From Shewanella colwelliana ATCC 39565 (GTDB taxonomy: Bacteria > Pseudomonadota > Gammaproteobacteria > Enterobacterales > Shewanellaceae), in the NCBI RefSeq assembly GCF_000518705.1, contig NZ_JAEC01000012.1:1-64000 (forward strand): 64,000 nt of DNA, read 5' to 3'. Position numbers and translations under genes: made by a program. The first letter of the stretch is position 1. The number at the start of each line of letters is the position of its first letter. Below the pieces are notes generated by a model. That model was not told where the DNA came from and did not search any database. It saw only the letters and a program-made list of their open reading frames with translations. Positions 1 to 9,704 of this stretch are shown in pieces.

Positions 1-900
1 ACGCTACCGTCAGCGAAATAAAAACCAATACAGCCAAATGTTATAAGCCAAAAATGCCAACACCTTCATTCGAAGGTCAGCATATTTTTGTCCAAAAATG
101 ATTTAACTTTTGATTGTTAGATTGATACCCGAAAGGTTAAATCGGAGAGATAAAATAACCCTGTGTAGATGCGGCTGAGGGTATCGAAAACATGGCCGAA
201 AATGTTCCCGACATTTTACGGCATTCACTACTTCCATGTAGGTCAGATGTTTTCGTTAAGCGGTCAGGGATGACGTATAGCGTCCCGAAGCAGTATCTGC
301 ACATAAGCGAGCCGCAGGCTTTTAACTACAATGAAGATTCGACTTTAAACACACATTCCAATTCCAATTCCAATACAGCCAAATGTTACAAGCCAAAAAT
401 GCCAACACCTTCATTCGAAGGCCAGCTTATTTTTGTCCAGAAACGATTTAACTTGTAATTACCGTAGCAGCAAGGTCAAATCGAAGAGATAGAAAACTCG
501 GTGCGAACACAGTTGTGACCTTCTGAGGCATGGATGCCGAGGTAGAGCTCACATGGAAGTGCTCGAACAACGTCCATGTCTAAAAGCCAGTTCGGCGTCC
601 ATGCCTCTCGTTCGTAAGCACGAAGCTACGCTTCTCTCACCGTGTCACAAATGTGTTTGCACGTGGGGCCTGCTGCAAGCAATTCAAAACAATGAAAGTC
701 AACGCTACCGTCAGCGAAATAAAAACCAATACAGCCAAATGTTACAAGCCAAAAATGCCAACACCTTCATTCCAAGGCCAGCTTATTTTTGTCCAAAAGC
801 TTCTCACAAGGTCAAATCGAAGAGATAGAAAACTCGGTGTAGATGCCGGGGCGGACGTTGATGGCATCTCAATTAGACCAAGTCAAAGCGAGTGATAACT
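1..900. repeat. Imperfect ~350-bp tandem repeat array
   Basis: A shared segment recurs three times: the core CAATACAGCCAAATGTTA starts at 27, 370 and 728, and each copy runs on through AAAAATGCCAACACCTTCAT and TATTTTTGTCC. A second module, GGTCAAATCGAAGAGATAG with small changes, follows each copy near 136, 473 and 810. Spacing of the cores is 343 and 358 bp, and the window opens inside the first unit. Parts between the conserved modules differ strongly. The short open frames here change between copies and have no ribosome sites, so I call no gene. Confidence 0.75.
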
Positions 901-947
901 TGGTTTAGGCATGGCAGTGGCGTTGGTGGCATGGTGACAACAGAACA

Positions 948-975
948 ATAAAAAAGGCTTCCGAAGAAGCCTTTG
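948..975 (-). terminator. Rho-independent terminator of dsbA
   Basis: On the minus strand an AAAGGCTTC/GAAGCCTTT stem closes a UUCG-type tetraloop and is followed by a T run. It lies 28 bp past the dsbA stop codon. Confidence 0.9.
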
Positions 976-1002
976 ATAGGTATTGCATAATAAGTACTGG
1001 GC

Positions 1003-1659
1003 TTATTTATGCTCTACAGCTAAGTAATTGATCAGGTCAATGAGCTCACCAAGGGTACGCACTTGGCTAAGGTTGACGGCGTACTTATCGTTAACGATGA
1101 AGGTGGGTACACTTTGAATGCGGAATTCACGTTGCTGCGCACGCCAAAGATCGATCTTCTCGTTGACCGCTTTGCTGTCTGCAATAGCGTCATACTTACT
1201 GATATCGATGCCCTTATCGGCAAACACTTTCTTAATGTCTGCACGGTTGTTGATAGCTGGCTCTTCATGAGCGCTGTGATCATGGTTGTGTCCGTGGGCA
1301 CTTTCATCACCTTGGATCGCCGCGAACATGGCGTGGATCATAGTGTCTTGCACGTTTAGCTCTTGGATAACGGCAAGCGAACGCATCACTTCGGTACCAA
1401 TTTCACTGTTCATGAAGTCAACATGCTTGCTGTCAAAGCTCACTTTCTTATTCAGGTTGGCTTTGATATCGCCTAAATATTGAGTTTCCATGTTGAAACA
1501 GTTGTGGCAATAGAATGAGTAAAACTCGGTAAGTTTAGGTTCAGCGCTAGGGGCTTTGTCAGAAACGGTAGTGAAATGCTTACCTTCAACAAACTGGGCA
1601 GCAAAACTGCTTAGGGGAGCAATGGCAAGGGTTAGAGCTAATGCGATATGTTTAATCAT
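1003..1659 (-). CDS. dsbA: DsbA-family periplasmic thiol:disulfide oxidoreductase
   Basis: The 218-residue thioredoxin-fold protein has a signal peptide (about residues 1-20, ending SSFA). The redox centre is C51-H-N-C54 within FYSFYCHNCF, and the cis-proline segment SVPTFIVND follows in the C-terminal half. Length and layout match DsbA, which donates disulfides to secreted proteins and is reoxidised by DsbB. Two things are odd. The dipeptide between the cysteines is His-Asn instead of the usual Pro-His. A histidine-rich stretch (H122, H124, H126, H128, H131) sits in the helical insertion domain and could bind metal, which is inference. The gene has its own terminator and no operon partner. 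Confidence 0.88.
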   Translation of the reverse strand: MIKHIALALTLAIAPLSSFAAQFVEGKHFTTVSDKAPSAEPKLTEFYSFYCHNCFNMETQYLGDIKANLNKKVSFDSKHVDFMNSEIGTEVMRSLAVIQELNVQDTMIHAMFAAIQGDESAHGHNHDHSAHEEPAINNRADIKKVFADKGIDISKYDAIADSKAVNEKIDLWRAQQREFRIQSVPTFIVNDKYAVNLSQVRTLGELIDLINYLAVEHK

Positions 1660-1814
1660 GATGTCCTCAGAATGACGAAGTCGTTGCGAAATAACTAAAT
1701 CGTAACGGAAAAATTCAATTTTATTAGCATAATAGCGAAAGCTTAAGTATGACTGAAGTCAGCGCAATAATCTGCGCTGAGAATGTGATGCAGGTTGGAG
1801 TTTCAGCGGCTCGT

Positions 1815-2474
1815 TTAGCTTTTTTCTCGCAAACTTTGCCAAGCTTCACAAACTTCTCGAAACTTGGAGGCATCGCCGCCATCACGGTCGGGGTGCCACA
1901 TTAACGCGAGGCGTCGCCATTGTCTGCGGATCTCTTTATTGGTGGCGGTATCGTCAAGCTCAAAAACAGCCAAGGCTCGGCTTTGATGCATCAAATTGGG
2001 GTTAGTACCAATATAGTTTTCATAACGATTCCAGAAAGACTCCAGCATCTCTTGAATGATATCGGGACAGGTATCGTAGTTACGCCAATCTTTGTAGTAA
2101 TCCCTGAGGGCATCATCTTCCGCAAGCTGTTGGTCGAGATTACAGGGGACGATTCTAAAAATCTGTATCTCCATGGATTTCACTTGCAGCCAACTTTTAG
2201 GTAATAGGATCTGCTGCAGTTCAAACAGGGCGTTCATCAAGAGAAAGTTTTGTTTAAATAGCGCTTTTTGTGGGTTTTCGTCGAGGTTTTGCATTAAGCC
2301 TTTTTGCTGCAGTTCAGCGGCAAGGTGATGTACCTTCCAGCTGCTTAGGGAGCTTTGTAATAGTGACAACAGCGGCCAGATGAGGGGGTTGTCACCTTTG
2401 ATCGCAAACAGATCCGCTGAAGCGGTTTGATCATCGAGTCGCGGTGTCATTGGTGGCTGTTTGGCTAGTAACAT
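1815..2474 (-). CDS. DnaJ-related protein with C-terminal J domain
   Basis: This 219-residue cytosolic protein has an N-terminal region of about 165 residues like the DNAJ-related family, followed by a short C-terminal J domain. The J domain carries the invariant HPD tripeptide at residues 194-196 in LMWHPDRDGGD, preceded by the basic helix EIRRQWRRLAL. The HPD loop is what stimulates DnaK ATPase in the family, so a role as a specialised Hsp70 co-chaperone is likely. No Gly/Phe region or zinc centre is present, so it is not canonical DnaJ. It is monocistronic and divergent from the next gene. Confidence 0.82.
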   Translation of the reverse strand: MLLAKQPPMTPRLDDQTASADLFAIKGDNPLIWPLLSLLQSSLSSWKVHHLAAELQQKGLMQNLDENPQKALFKQNFLLMNALFELQQILLPKSWLQVKSMEIQIFRIVPCNLDQQLAEDDALRDYYKDWRNYDTCPDIIQEMLESFWNRYENYIGTNPNLMHQSRALAVFELDDTATNKEIRRQWRRLALMWHPDRDGGDASKFREVCEAWQSLREKS

Positions 2475-2792
2475 GCAATTTCACTCATCCGTGATTGGCG
2501 ATATTTTCTACTATGGCAACAGCTGATTTGGAACGCAAGCCTTAAATTGTTGCTCATTATCGGTGCGTTTAAATTTAGGCGATGCTAAGCCAATAAATGT
2601 CGTCGCAGATGTGCGCTGGCAAATAGGTAAAATCGTGTCGCACCTTCACGGGGAGTATGAAGATTTTCATCGGCTACTTACGCTTTAATTTACTGACAAT
2701 ATTGGTTATTTATGCTTAACTTTGACTTAATCTCAACGGGAACAGAACTCAATGATATCGACGAGTTTGGGCAATAAACAGAAGGAAACGTT
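2475..2792. other. Divergent intergenic region
   Basis: This 318-bp spacer between divergent genes must hold both promoters. I see no RNA gene, long inverted repeat or further open frame. The only clear element is the ribosome site GAAGGAAA just before the TTG start at 2793. Confidence 0.5.
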
Positions 2793-3620
2793 TTGAACAG
2801 ATCAAAGATATTGCTAATAAGTGCGCTAGTGGCTGCGAACATGGGGGCGGCAGCTTCTGCAAATGAGATAGATTGGCGCTTAGCGATCGGTGCCCATGAT
2901 TATTATGTTGATGAGGCAGACTCGCACACCTTTGGTGCTGGGGTGCAGATTGGCCTTGAATACATGACCCAGAGCGATATTTTACTGACCGGTGATATCA
3001 ATATTTATATCGATCATGATGTCGATGAGTTAGATCCCGATCATATCCCTATCTGGTTTAGTTCGGCTTATGGTGCCAGTGGCGAGTTGTTCAGCTTCTC
3101 TGATACCAGCAGCATCAATTGGGAAGTGGTGTTAGAGGGTAAGCGTAACACTGTGAGTTCAGTTGAGAAGCAAGCAAAAGTGTTTCCTGCAGTGGCTTAC
3201 CAGTATCAAACCGATACATTTAGTGCTGGAGTAAAAGTGGGTGGCGGCTATTACTTTTTAGAGATAGATGATGATGTGCCGCGCACCCGTGGTTACGATC
3301 GTGAAGATTTTCAAAATAAAACCGGTGCCTATACGATTGCCGCTGATACGCACTTTGCCTTGGGGCAATCTTTTGAGTTAGCGCTTTCAGCTCAGCAGTG
3401 GAACGATGGCAGTGATTGGTTAGAAAATGAGTTACAAGCCGAGCTTAGCTATGATGCCAATGCATGGGTTAAAGATAGCTTGTTAGTCATGAGCGTGAAA
3501 TATACTGAGTATAACCTTGATCCTTATGCGAATACTTCAGTTGATGACCCAGACTATCTGCCTATCTTGCCGTGGAATAAAGACACCTTTGTGCGCGTCT
3601 ACTTTGATATGCCTTGGTAA
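2793..3620 (+). CDS. Predicted outer-membrane beta-barrel protein, unknown function
   Basis: The protein has 275 residues with a signal peptide (about 1-23, AAASA-NE). It then shows alternating hydrophobic/polar beta strands with acidic loops (DHDVDELDPDHIP, LEIDDDVPR) and ends in an aromatic residue (YFDMPW), as outer-membrane barrels do. The start is TTG with the ribosome site GAAGGAAA 4-5 bases upstream; no in-frame ATG lies near. I do not recognise a named family. A terminator follows, so it is a single-gene unit. Confidence 0.65.
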   Translation: MNRSKILLISALVAANMGAAASANEIDWRLAIGAHDYYVDEADSHTFGAGVQIGLEYMTQSDILLTGDINIYIDHDVDELDPDHIPIWFSSAYGASGELFSFSDTSSINWEVVLEGKRNTVSSVEKQAKVFPAVAYQYQTDTFSAGVKVGGGYYFLEIDDDVPRTRGYDREDFQNKTGAYTIAADTHFALGQSFELALSAQQWNDGSDWLENELQAELSYDANAWVKDSLLVMSVKYTEYNLDPYANTSVDDPDYLPILPWNKDTFVRVYFDMPW

Positions 3621-3631
3621 GATTTCTGCTA

Positions 3632-3670
3632 TAAAACCACTACAGGTATGCTAGCTGTTGGTGGTTTTTT
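3632..3670 (+). terminator. Rho-independent terminator
   Basis: AAAACCAC pairs with GTGGTTTT around a 20-nt region, with CAG/CTG able to extend the stem, and is followed by a T run. It ends the outer-membrane protein gene just before the diguanylate cyclase start. Confidence 0.8.
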
Positions 3671-3690
3671 TGACTTGTTGGTTGGGGAGT

Positions 3691-5285
3691 ATGAACATCT
3701 ACTCGAAGTACATTATCTTATTAATCGTTGTGGCTGGGCTAGGTTTTTCTGGCTATTTGGGGCAGCGATTCCATGAGAAAGAGTCAGCGGCCATAGCCAC
3801 CGAATTTCGAAAAGATGTCGACGACAAGGCATCAGCGCTTGAGCGTGAGATCCTACTTAATATCGAAGTACTTTATGCGTTTAGGGGGCTGTTTGATAGC
3901 TCTGAACATGTCACCGCCAAAGAGTTTGCTCGTATTGCCCAGAGTTTCATTGTCCGTCATCAAGATATCTATGCGATTGAGTGGGCCCCCGTATTACGCA
4001 TCAACAGCGTGAGCCATTTGAATTGACGCAGCAGCGGTTATTCACCGATTTTGAGATCACCCAGAAGCTGGCATCAGGCATGTTAGTCGCGGAGCAACAA
4101 CACAGTGAGTATTTCCCTATTGCTTATGTTGAGCCCGTTGCAGGTAATGAGTTTGCCTTAGGCTATAACTTGGCGTCTAACTCGACACGTATGGCCGCAC
4201 TAGCGGTTTCTCGCGATCTAGATCTGGTGGTGGCCAGTGCCAGTACGCCGCTGCTGGGACAAGGCCGTCAGCAATACGGCACTTTAGTGTCAATCCCGGT
4301 ATATCAAGGCTTGCCTAAAAATGTGATAAAGCGACGCGAACAAATAAAGGGGTTTGTCTTGTTGGTGTTGAAGGTCAGTGACATGTTTGATCGAGCCGTA
4401 CAACGCACGGCCGCAAAAGGGATCTATTTTACTTTGGAAGATCGTACCTTAGGCAGCGAGATTGAGGTGCTTTATAGTAACCAAACGATCCCTATGCAGT
4501 TTTCTGTCGCCCAAAGTGATTTTAGCTATACCAAGCCTCTTGCTAGTGTAGGGCGGCGGAACTGGTCAATTAACGCTATTCCAAGTCTTGGTTATATCGC
4601 CGAGCGCCGATCAATGATGCCCTATTTGATCACCGCTATTGGCTGGGTATTTGTGCTGCTAGGCAGTGCTTACGTCTATGCTTTATTGCGCCGCACAACC
4701 TTAATTGAAGAGGAGGTGGCGCAACGTACTCAGGCATTAGAGGAGGCAAAGTTAAAGCTGGAGCAGTTGTCTCAAACTGATGCGCTGACAAAAATTGCCA
4801 ATCGGCGCTTTTTTGATGAAGCCTTTAATCACGAATGGTTAAGAGCGGTGCGCCAAGGTTCGAGCTTAGGGTTAATGATGATCGATATCGACCATTTCAA
4901 GCTTTATAACGACACCTATGGTCATCAAGCCGGTGATGAATGCTTGGCTGCGGTGGCGCAGGCGATAGAGAAGACACTGAACCGTAAAGCCGATGTTGTG
5001 GCACGCTATGGGGGAGAGGAGTTTGTTGTGCTCTTGCCTGATACCAAAGATTGTGTGGTACCCGCTCAGCGTTGTTTAGCCAACATTGAGGCGCTCGCCA
5101 TTCCTCATCGTGCATCGCCAACATCTAATTACATTACGGTCAGTATCGGTGTGTCTATCGCATTGCCTAAACAAGACAGCAGAAGTGAAGCATTTATTCA
5201 TCAAACTGGTATTGCGTTGTACGAAGCGAAGCGCAGCGGCCGTAATCGGGTAGAGATAGCAGATGGTGCGCTATTAAGTTTGTAG
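3691..5285 (+). pseudogene. CHASE-GGDEF diguanylate cyclase, single-base frameshift
   Basis: Two overlapping frames make one membrane diguanylate cyclase: a transmembrane segment at about residues 5-22, a periplasmic CHASE sensor domain, a second transmembrane segment (MMPYLITAIGWVFVLLG), a short coiled coil and a GGDEF domain. The catalytic motif is GGEEF, and an inhibitory RxxD site (RKAD) lies five residues before it, so an intact enzyme would make c-di-GMP with product feedback. The frame breaks inside the CHASE motif. Reading ends at 4026 after EWAPVLR, whereas adding one C to the C5 run at 3986-3990 gives EWAPRITHQQREPFE, the expected CHASE pattern, and continues open to 5285. The start at ATG 3691 follows GGGGAG. 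The break could be a true mutation, a slippage-based switch or a sequencing error. Confidence 0.85.
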
Positions 5286-5345
5286 CGCGTGGCTGGGTGC
5301 GCCTTGCGATCGCGCTCAACAATTCAATTAAACAATAGGTGCCGC

Positions 5346-6386
5346 GTGTCCAATTTATCCGAGAGTCGCTATCAGTTAAAAGTCGCCACCTTAAACTTGT
5401 TTAATTATATGGCGCCGCCAGATGCCTACTACGATTTTGTTAATATTTACACTGACCCCCAGTGGTTGCAAAAACAGGCGTGGATCACTCAATATCTCCA
5501 GAAGCACACACCCGATGTCATTGGATTTCAGGAAGTCTTCTCCATCGATGCGTTGCAGCGTTTAGTTAATGATGCTGGTTATCCGTTTTTTGCGGTTGTT
5601 GATGCTCCTCTGGTCACCGATGGCTTTATCTATCGTAGCCCTGTTGTTGCTCTGGCATCCAAGTTTCCGATCTTAGCTTTTAAGCCTGTGCAACCCGACC
5701 CGCAGTTGGCGACGATGATGGGGCTGCAGGCTGATTTTAGTTTCAGTCGCAAACCGTTAATGGCGACCATTGATATGCCAAATCTCGGAGCTTGTGATTG
5801 CTACGTGGTGCACTTTAAATCTAAACGTGGTCAGTTTGACGTTGAACAGGGCGTCGATACCTTGGGAGTGAGCACTCAGCAGGTGGGCCAGCACTTTGCC
5901 ATTGAAGCCGCTGCCAAGTGGAGCGCGGCGATGGTACGAGGCAGTGAAGCGATGTTGCTTCGCTATGAGATAGCTAAGCAGCGAGTGAAGTTATCTCATC
6001 CCGTCATTTTAATGGGGGATTTTAATGACCACCTTAGCGATGGCGTGCTCGCCAGCTTGGTCTCCAGCGATACCCGTTTAGTGAGCGGATTATCACAGCA
6101 GGGGTTCAATCTTTATCGTCTGCAAGATGCTTATCATCTTTTCGAGCGATCGCAGTACTGTCCTATCGCCGTTGCCCGTCAACCTACGCACTACCATCTG
6201 GCATCGGGTTCAGTGCTCGACTATATCCTGCTGTCGAATGAGTTTGACCCGCATAACGACCAATGTTTGGCTGAGGTTGAGCGCTATCACACCTACGACC
6301 GACATCTGCTGAATCCAATTTATGAGCAAGATAGTCACAGCACGGACCATGCACCTGTAATGATCACCCTAAAAATCAGGCTATAA
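5346..6386 (+). CDS. Endonuclease/exonuclease/phosphatase family protein
   Basis: The EEP-superfamily hydrolase has its metal and catalytic motifs in order: VATLNLFNY, GFQEVF, VVHFKSKR, MGDFNDH and DSHSTDHAPV near the C terminus. EEP enzymes cleave phosphodiester or phosphomonoester bonds with Mg2+; the substrate here cannot be told from sequence. No signal peptide is obvious. I prefer GTG 5346 (AGGTG upstream) to the GTG at 5289, which would overlap the end of the diguanylate cyclase and add a low-quality N terminus. It lies 60 bp after the cyclase gene and may be co-transcribed with it. Confidence 0.78.
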   Translation: MSNLSESRYQLKVATLNLFNYMAPPDAYYDFVNIYTDPQWLQKQAWITQYLQKHTPDVIGFQEVFSIDALQRLVNDAGYPFFAVVDAPLVTDGFIYRSPVVALASKFPILAFKPVQPDPQLATMMGLQADFSFSRKPLMATIDMPNLGACDCYVVHFKSKRGQFDVEQGVDTLGVSTQQVGQHFAIEAAAKWSAAMVRGSEAMLLRYEIAKQRVKLSHPVILMGDFNDHLSDGVLASLVSSDTRLVSGLSQQGFNLYRLQDAYHLFERSQYCPIAVARQPTHYHLASGSVLDYILLSNEFDPHNDQCLAEVERYHTYDRHLLNPIYEQDSHSTDHAPVMITLKIRL

Positions 6387-6480
6387 GCCAAGCGTGATGG
6401 TATGTTTAACACTAGCCTTACAAGTTATTGATGTTATATTGTTTTTGGATAAACACCATCGGTTAGCAACGAGGAAGGTT

Positions 6481-7803
6481 ATGAGCAAGTGTTACCTAAA
6501 CACGATAGGGATCGCCTTGCTATGGGCCATTATGCTCAATCAGGTTTTGGCTGTCCCTGCCGCAAATGTTAAGAGTGCGGTTAATCGCGCCGAAACCTCA
6601 ACAAAAGTGAAAGAAAACCTTGTGCTGCCCTACCTTTTTAGTACTGATACCATGGGCTTCAATCTTGGTGTCGGTGGCATGTTAAGTGGTTATTATCAAG
6701 AACAGATGACCATAGGGGGGACGGTATTTGGTGGTGAGGTAAGCCGTGGTATCGGCGGTGGCGTATGGAACTATAAGCTGCCAAAAACCGAGCGATTCTT
6801 TTTAAGTGTGTATGGCATGCTAGGTTATTACCCGCAGCAAAAGGCCTATGCTGGCAGTACCGATGAGTATATTCCTTATGATAGGCCTTTACCGGGGAGT
6901 AACGGCTCTTCAAATGAGCAATTTCTACAAGCCGATGGGGCTTCCAACTGGTTTGATATTAAGCTTGAGTATGCACTTCCTTTTGGAGCAACCAAAGAGA
7001 GCGGCCGAGTTGAATATCAGATAGAAAATGGCTTATTGGTGTCTGCGCCGAGTGGTGGTGAAGTATGGAATCCATTGAGCAGTGGGGCAACCGTGTTGGT
7101 GCTGCGACAGTTTAATCGTTATCAAAGCTTTGAGTTTGAAGAGGATACTTTAGATGGCGCTATCCATGCGCTTGAACTCGGTATCTTGTATGACAATACC
7201 GACTTTCCTATTAATCCCTCCTATGGCAGTAGCCAATATTTATCGATATCACACGATTCGGCTTGGCTAGAGTCTGATCATGAGTGGACATTTATCAATC
7301 TAGATATGAGCAAATACTTTTCGTTAGGTAGTTCAGACTATGCAAGTCAACGGGTTATCGCGCTCAATTTTTGGACAGGATATAGCCCCTCCTGGGCGCT
7401 TGAATATGATGAGCTGGGGGGCAGGCGTGTGACCGGAAATGCCCCCTATAATGAGGGCGCAACCTTAGGCGGCTTTTATCGTATGCGAGGCTTCGATCAA
7501 AGCCGCTTTCACGATAAGGCTGCAATTTATGGTACTGCGGAATATCGTTATACATTTAAAGCCAACCCCGTTGAGGACATTAACTGGTTACGCTTCTTAC
7601 GTTTAGATTGGTTTCAATTGGTTGGGTTTGTCGAGGCTGGTCGTGTAGCGCCATCGTTTAAAGCCAGCGAATTATTCAGTGATATTAAATATGACTTTGG
7701 TGTTTCTTTGAGGGCTTTGATGGCGGGTCTTGTGGTGCGCAGCGATATTGCCCATTCAGAGGAGGGAACAAACTTGTGGATAATGGTGGACCATCCATTT
7801 TAA
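6481..7803 (+). CDS. BamA/TamA-like outer-membrane barrel protein
   Basis: The protein has about 440 residues with a signal peptide (about 1-25, LNQVLAVPA), then a long run of beta strands. The C-terminal part carries GGFYRMRGFDQSRFHDKAAIYG, resembling the (V/I)RGF loop-6 motif of the Omp85/surface-antigen superfamily, and the chain ends in HPF. There is no room for full POTRA domains, so it resembles the barrel-only members and not BamA itself. ATG 6481 has a strong GAGGAAGG site and starts the signal peptide exactly; the longer in-frame start at 6394 does not. The function is unknown. Confidence 0.7.
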   Translation: MSKCYLNTIGIALLWAIMLNQVLAVPAANVKSAVNRAETSTKVKENLVLPYLFSTDTMGFNLGVGGMLSGYYQEQMTIGGTVFGGEVSRGIGGGVWNYKLPKTERFFLSVYGMLGYYPQQKAYAGSTDEYIPYDRPLPGSNGSSNEQFLQADGASNWFDIKLEYALPFGATKESGRVEYQIENGLLVSAPSGGEVWNPLSSGATVLVLRQFNRYQSFEFEEDTLDGAIHALELGILYDNTDFPINPSYGSSQYLSISHDSAWLESDHEWTFINLDMSKYFSLGSSDYASQRVIALNFWTGYSPSWALEYDELGGRRVTGNAPYNEGATLGGFYRMRGFDQSRFHDKAAIYGTAEYRYTFKANPVEDINWLRFLRLDWFQLVGFVEAGRVAPSFKASELFSDIKYDFGVSLRALMAGLVVRSDIAHSEEGTNLWIMVDHPF

Positions 7804-7839
7804 GGGTGGGAATAGCTTATAGACTAAGGAGCGTCATGA

Positions 7840-8514
7840 ATGGCAAGAAAAATTACCCAACAGAATAATTTCTTTTACACCACATTGGCCTTAATCGCGT
7901 TGCTGTTAAGTGCGTCGTTGGTAAAAGAGATGCCAGATGGGGTTCTCGAGTTCATTATAGAAGCGTTCACGGCAGTGACATTTATCGTCTGTATCTTTAG
8001 TCTACGCTTCGATAACGCTTGGTATCGCTTTATGGCAACCCTTTTAGGTGGTTGGATGGTGGCCATCATAGTACGTAATGTTACTGATATTGAGATGATG
8101 GATAACATCATATTGATATTGATGTTTCTATTTTATGGTGGGACATTTCGTTCCATAGCAAGGCAAATTCTGTTTACTGGGCAGGTTGATGCAAACAAAG
8201 TGATAGGGTCTATCGCTCTGTTTTTATTAATGGGATTAATGTGGGCGATTATCTATATCTTGATTGTTGCCCTTTCTCCCCACGCATTTAATGGCGTAGA
8301 AGCCGCACCGTGGCGAGAGATGATGTCGCAGTTTGCCTATTTTAGTTTTGTCACCTTAACCACATTAGGCTACGGCGATATTAGTCCGGCGACGCCCTTT
8401 GCTCAGGTGATTGTTTATATGGAGGCAATTGCTGGCGTGTTTTATATGGCGATTGTGGTAGCAAGCTTAGTCAGCGCTGGATTAGCGCAAACACAAGATA
8501 GTCAGGGAAACTAA
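7840..8514 (+). CDS. Two-pore-type potassium channel family protein
   Basis: The 224-residue inner-membrane protein has about six hydrophobic segments. The C-terminal pore module carries the K+ selectivity filter TLGYGD inside FVTLTTLGYGDISPATPF, followed by the last transmembrane helix. There is no cytosolic RCK domain. TAAGGA precedes ATG 7840. The stop codon is one base before the start of the AI-2E-type transporter gene, so the two are almost certainly translated from one mRNA. Confidence 0.82.
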   Translation: MARKITQQNNFFYTTLALIALLLSASLVKEMPDGVLEFIIEAFTAVTFIVCIFSLRFDNAWYRFMATLLGGWMVAIIVRNVTDIEMMDNIILILMFLFYGGTFRSIARQILFTGQVDANKVIGSIALFLLMGLMWAIIYILIVALSPHAFNGVEAAPWREMMSQFAYFSFVTLTTLGYGDISPATPFAQVIVYMEAIAGVFYMAIVVASLVSAGLAQTQDSQGN

Positions 8515-8515
8515 T

Positions 8516-9643
8516 ATGGACCATTTAACCCAAAAAGAGCAGAGCAAACTGTTCGTCAACAACATGACAGAGTCAGCCATCAAAATTGGCCTGCTGCTGG
8601 TTTTACTGTTTTGGACCTATGACATTGTCAGGCCGTTTGTTATTCCTGTACTGTGGGGCGCCATCATTGCGGTCGCGCTAATGCCTGTCACGCAAAAGCT
8701 AGAGAGAATGTTAAAGGGTCGTCGGGGCCTAGCGGCGACAGTGTTGACCTTAGTGGGGATCATATTGTTAATTACGCCTGTGGTCGTGGTATCTGGATCC
8801 ATTTTTGAGGGCGTGACGCGGACATTAGAAGTGTTGCAAAGTGGCGAGGTGAAAATCCCCGGTCCAACACAGAAGGTGGCAGATATCCCAATAATTGGTG
8901 ATAAGCTTTTTGAAATATGGAGTTTGGTCTCTACTAACCTAGAAAAAGCAATTTTACATTTTTTACCTGAGATTAGACATGCAGCATCGGCAATGGCCGG
9001 AGTGATTGGCAGCAGCCTAGCCACCTTAGTGATGTTTATCGTTTCCTTAGCCATAGCGGGAGGCTTTATGGCTCATGCTGATGCCTGTACTAAAGCGGTA
9101 CAAACCGTCGCGGTGAGAGCGGTTGGTCCCAATGCGCAAGCGTGGAGTACATTGACTGCCGCGACGATACGTAGCGTGTTACTGGGTGTGGTGGGTGTAG
9201 CCTTTATTCAATCTATGTTGGTCGGCTCGGCGATGTTTGTGTTTGGAGTTCCTGCGGCAGGTATTATCACCTTTGCGGTATTGATATTGGGTATTGCACA
9301 ACTTCCAGCACTTATTGTTGTGTTACCTGTTATCGCTTATGTGTTTTCCACACAAGAGACCATCTCGGCAACCATATTTACGATTTGGGTGGTGCTTGCT
9401 GGGCTCTCTGATAACTTTTTGAAACCTATGTTGATGGGACGAGGTGTTGATGTGCCTATGCCGGTAATTTTAATTGGCGCCATTGGCGGCATGTTAACCG
9501 CAGGGATTATCGGCCTCTTTTTAGGGGCGGTTATTCTGGCTATTTGGTATGAGATTTTTATCAATTGGTTGCAAAGTGATCGTCGCGAACAAGCAGCCTT
9601 AGCGCCTGAAGATGTGCCGACTTCCAGTGAAACACTTGATTGA
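8516..9643 (+). CDS. AI-2E family transporter (YdiK/PerM type)
   Basis: A 375-residue polytopic protein of the AI-2E exporter family: paired N-terminal transmembrane helices around PFVIPVLWGAIIAVALMP, an amphipathic middle region, then a run of helices with the characteristic segments VVLAGLSDNFLKPMLMG and PVILIGAIGGM. The family includes autoinducer exporters but also Na+/H+ antiporters, so the substrate is open. It sits directly behind the K+ channel gene, hinting at a joint ion or osmotic role (inference). Confidence 0.8.
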   Translation: MDHLTQKEQSKLFVNNMTESAIKIGLLLVLLFWTYDIVRPFVIPVLWGAIIAVALMPVTQKLERMLKGRRGLAATVLTLVGIILLITPVVVVSGSIFEGVTRTLEVLQSGEVKIPGPTQKVADIPIIGDKLFEIWSLVSTNLEKAILHFLPEIRHAASAMAGVIGSSLATLVMFIVSLAIAGGFMAHADACTKAVQTVAVRAVGPNAQAWSTLTAATIRSVLLGVVGVAFIQSMLVGSAMFVFGVPAAGIITFAVLILGIAQLPALIVVLPVIAYVFSTQETISATIFTIWVVLAGLSDNFLKPMLMGRGVDVPMPVILIGAIGGMLTAGIIGLFLGAVILAIWYEIFINWLQSDRREQAALAPEDVPTSSETLD

Positions 9644-9649
9644 TTGCTT

Positions 9650-9676
9650 GGCGGTAACTTGCCTTAAGTTACCGCC
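9650..9676 (+). terminator. Hairpin downstream of the channel/transporter pair
   Basis: GGCGGTAACTT and AAGTTACCGCC form a perfect 11-bp stem with a 5-nt loop. No T run follows, so it may be a weak terminator or an mRNA-stabilising structure. Confidence 0.55.
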
Positions 9677-9704
9677 TACAACTTAAAATAAATCAGAGAG
9701 AAAC

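Noticed and set aside
192..895. Three short open frames in the first kilobase
   Set aside because: They run through repeat modules in different frames, change between copies and have no ribosome sites.
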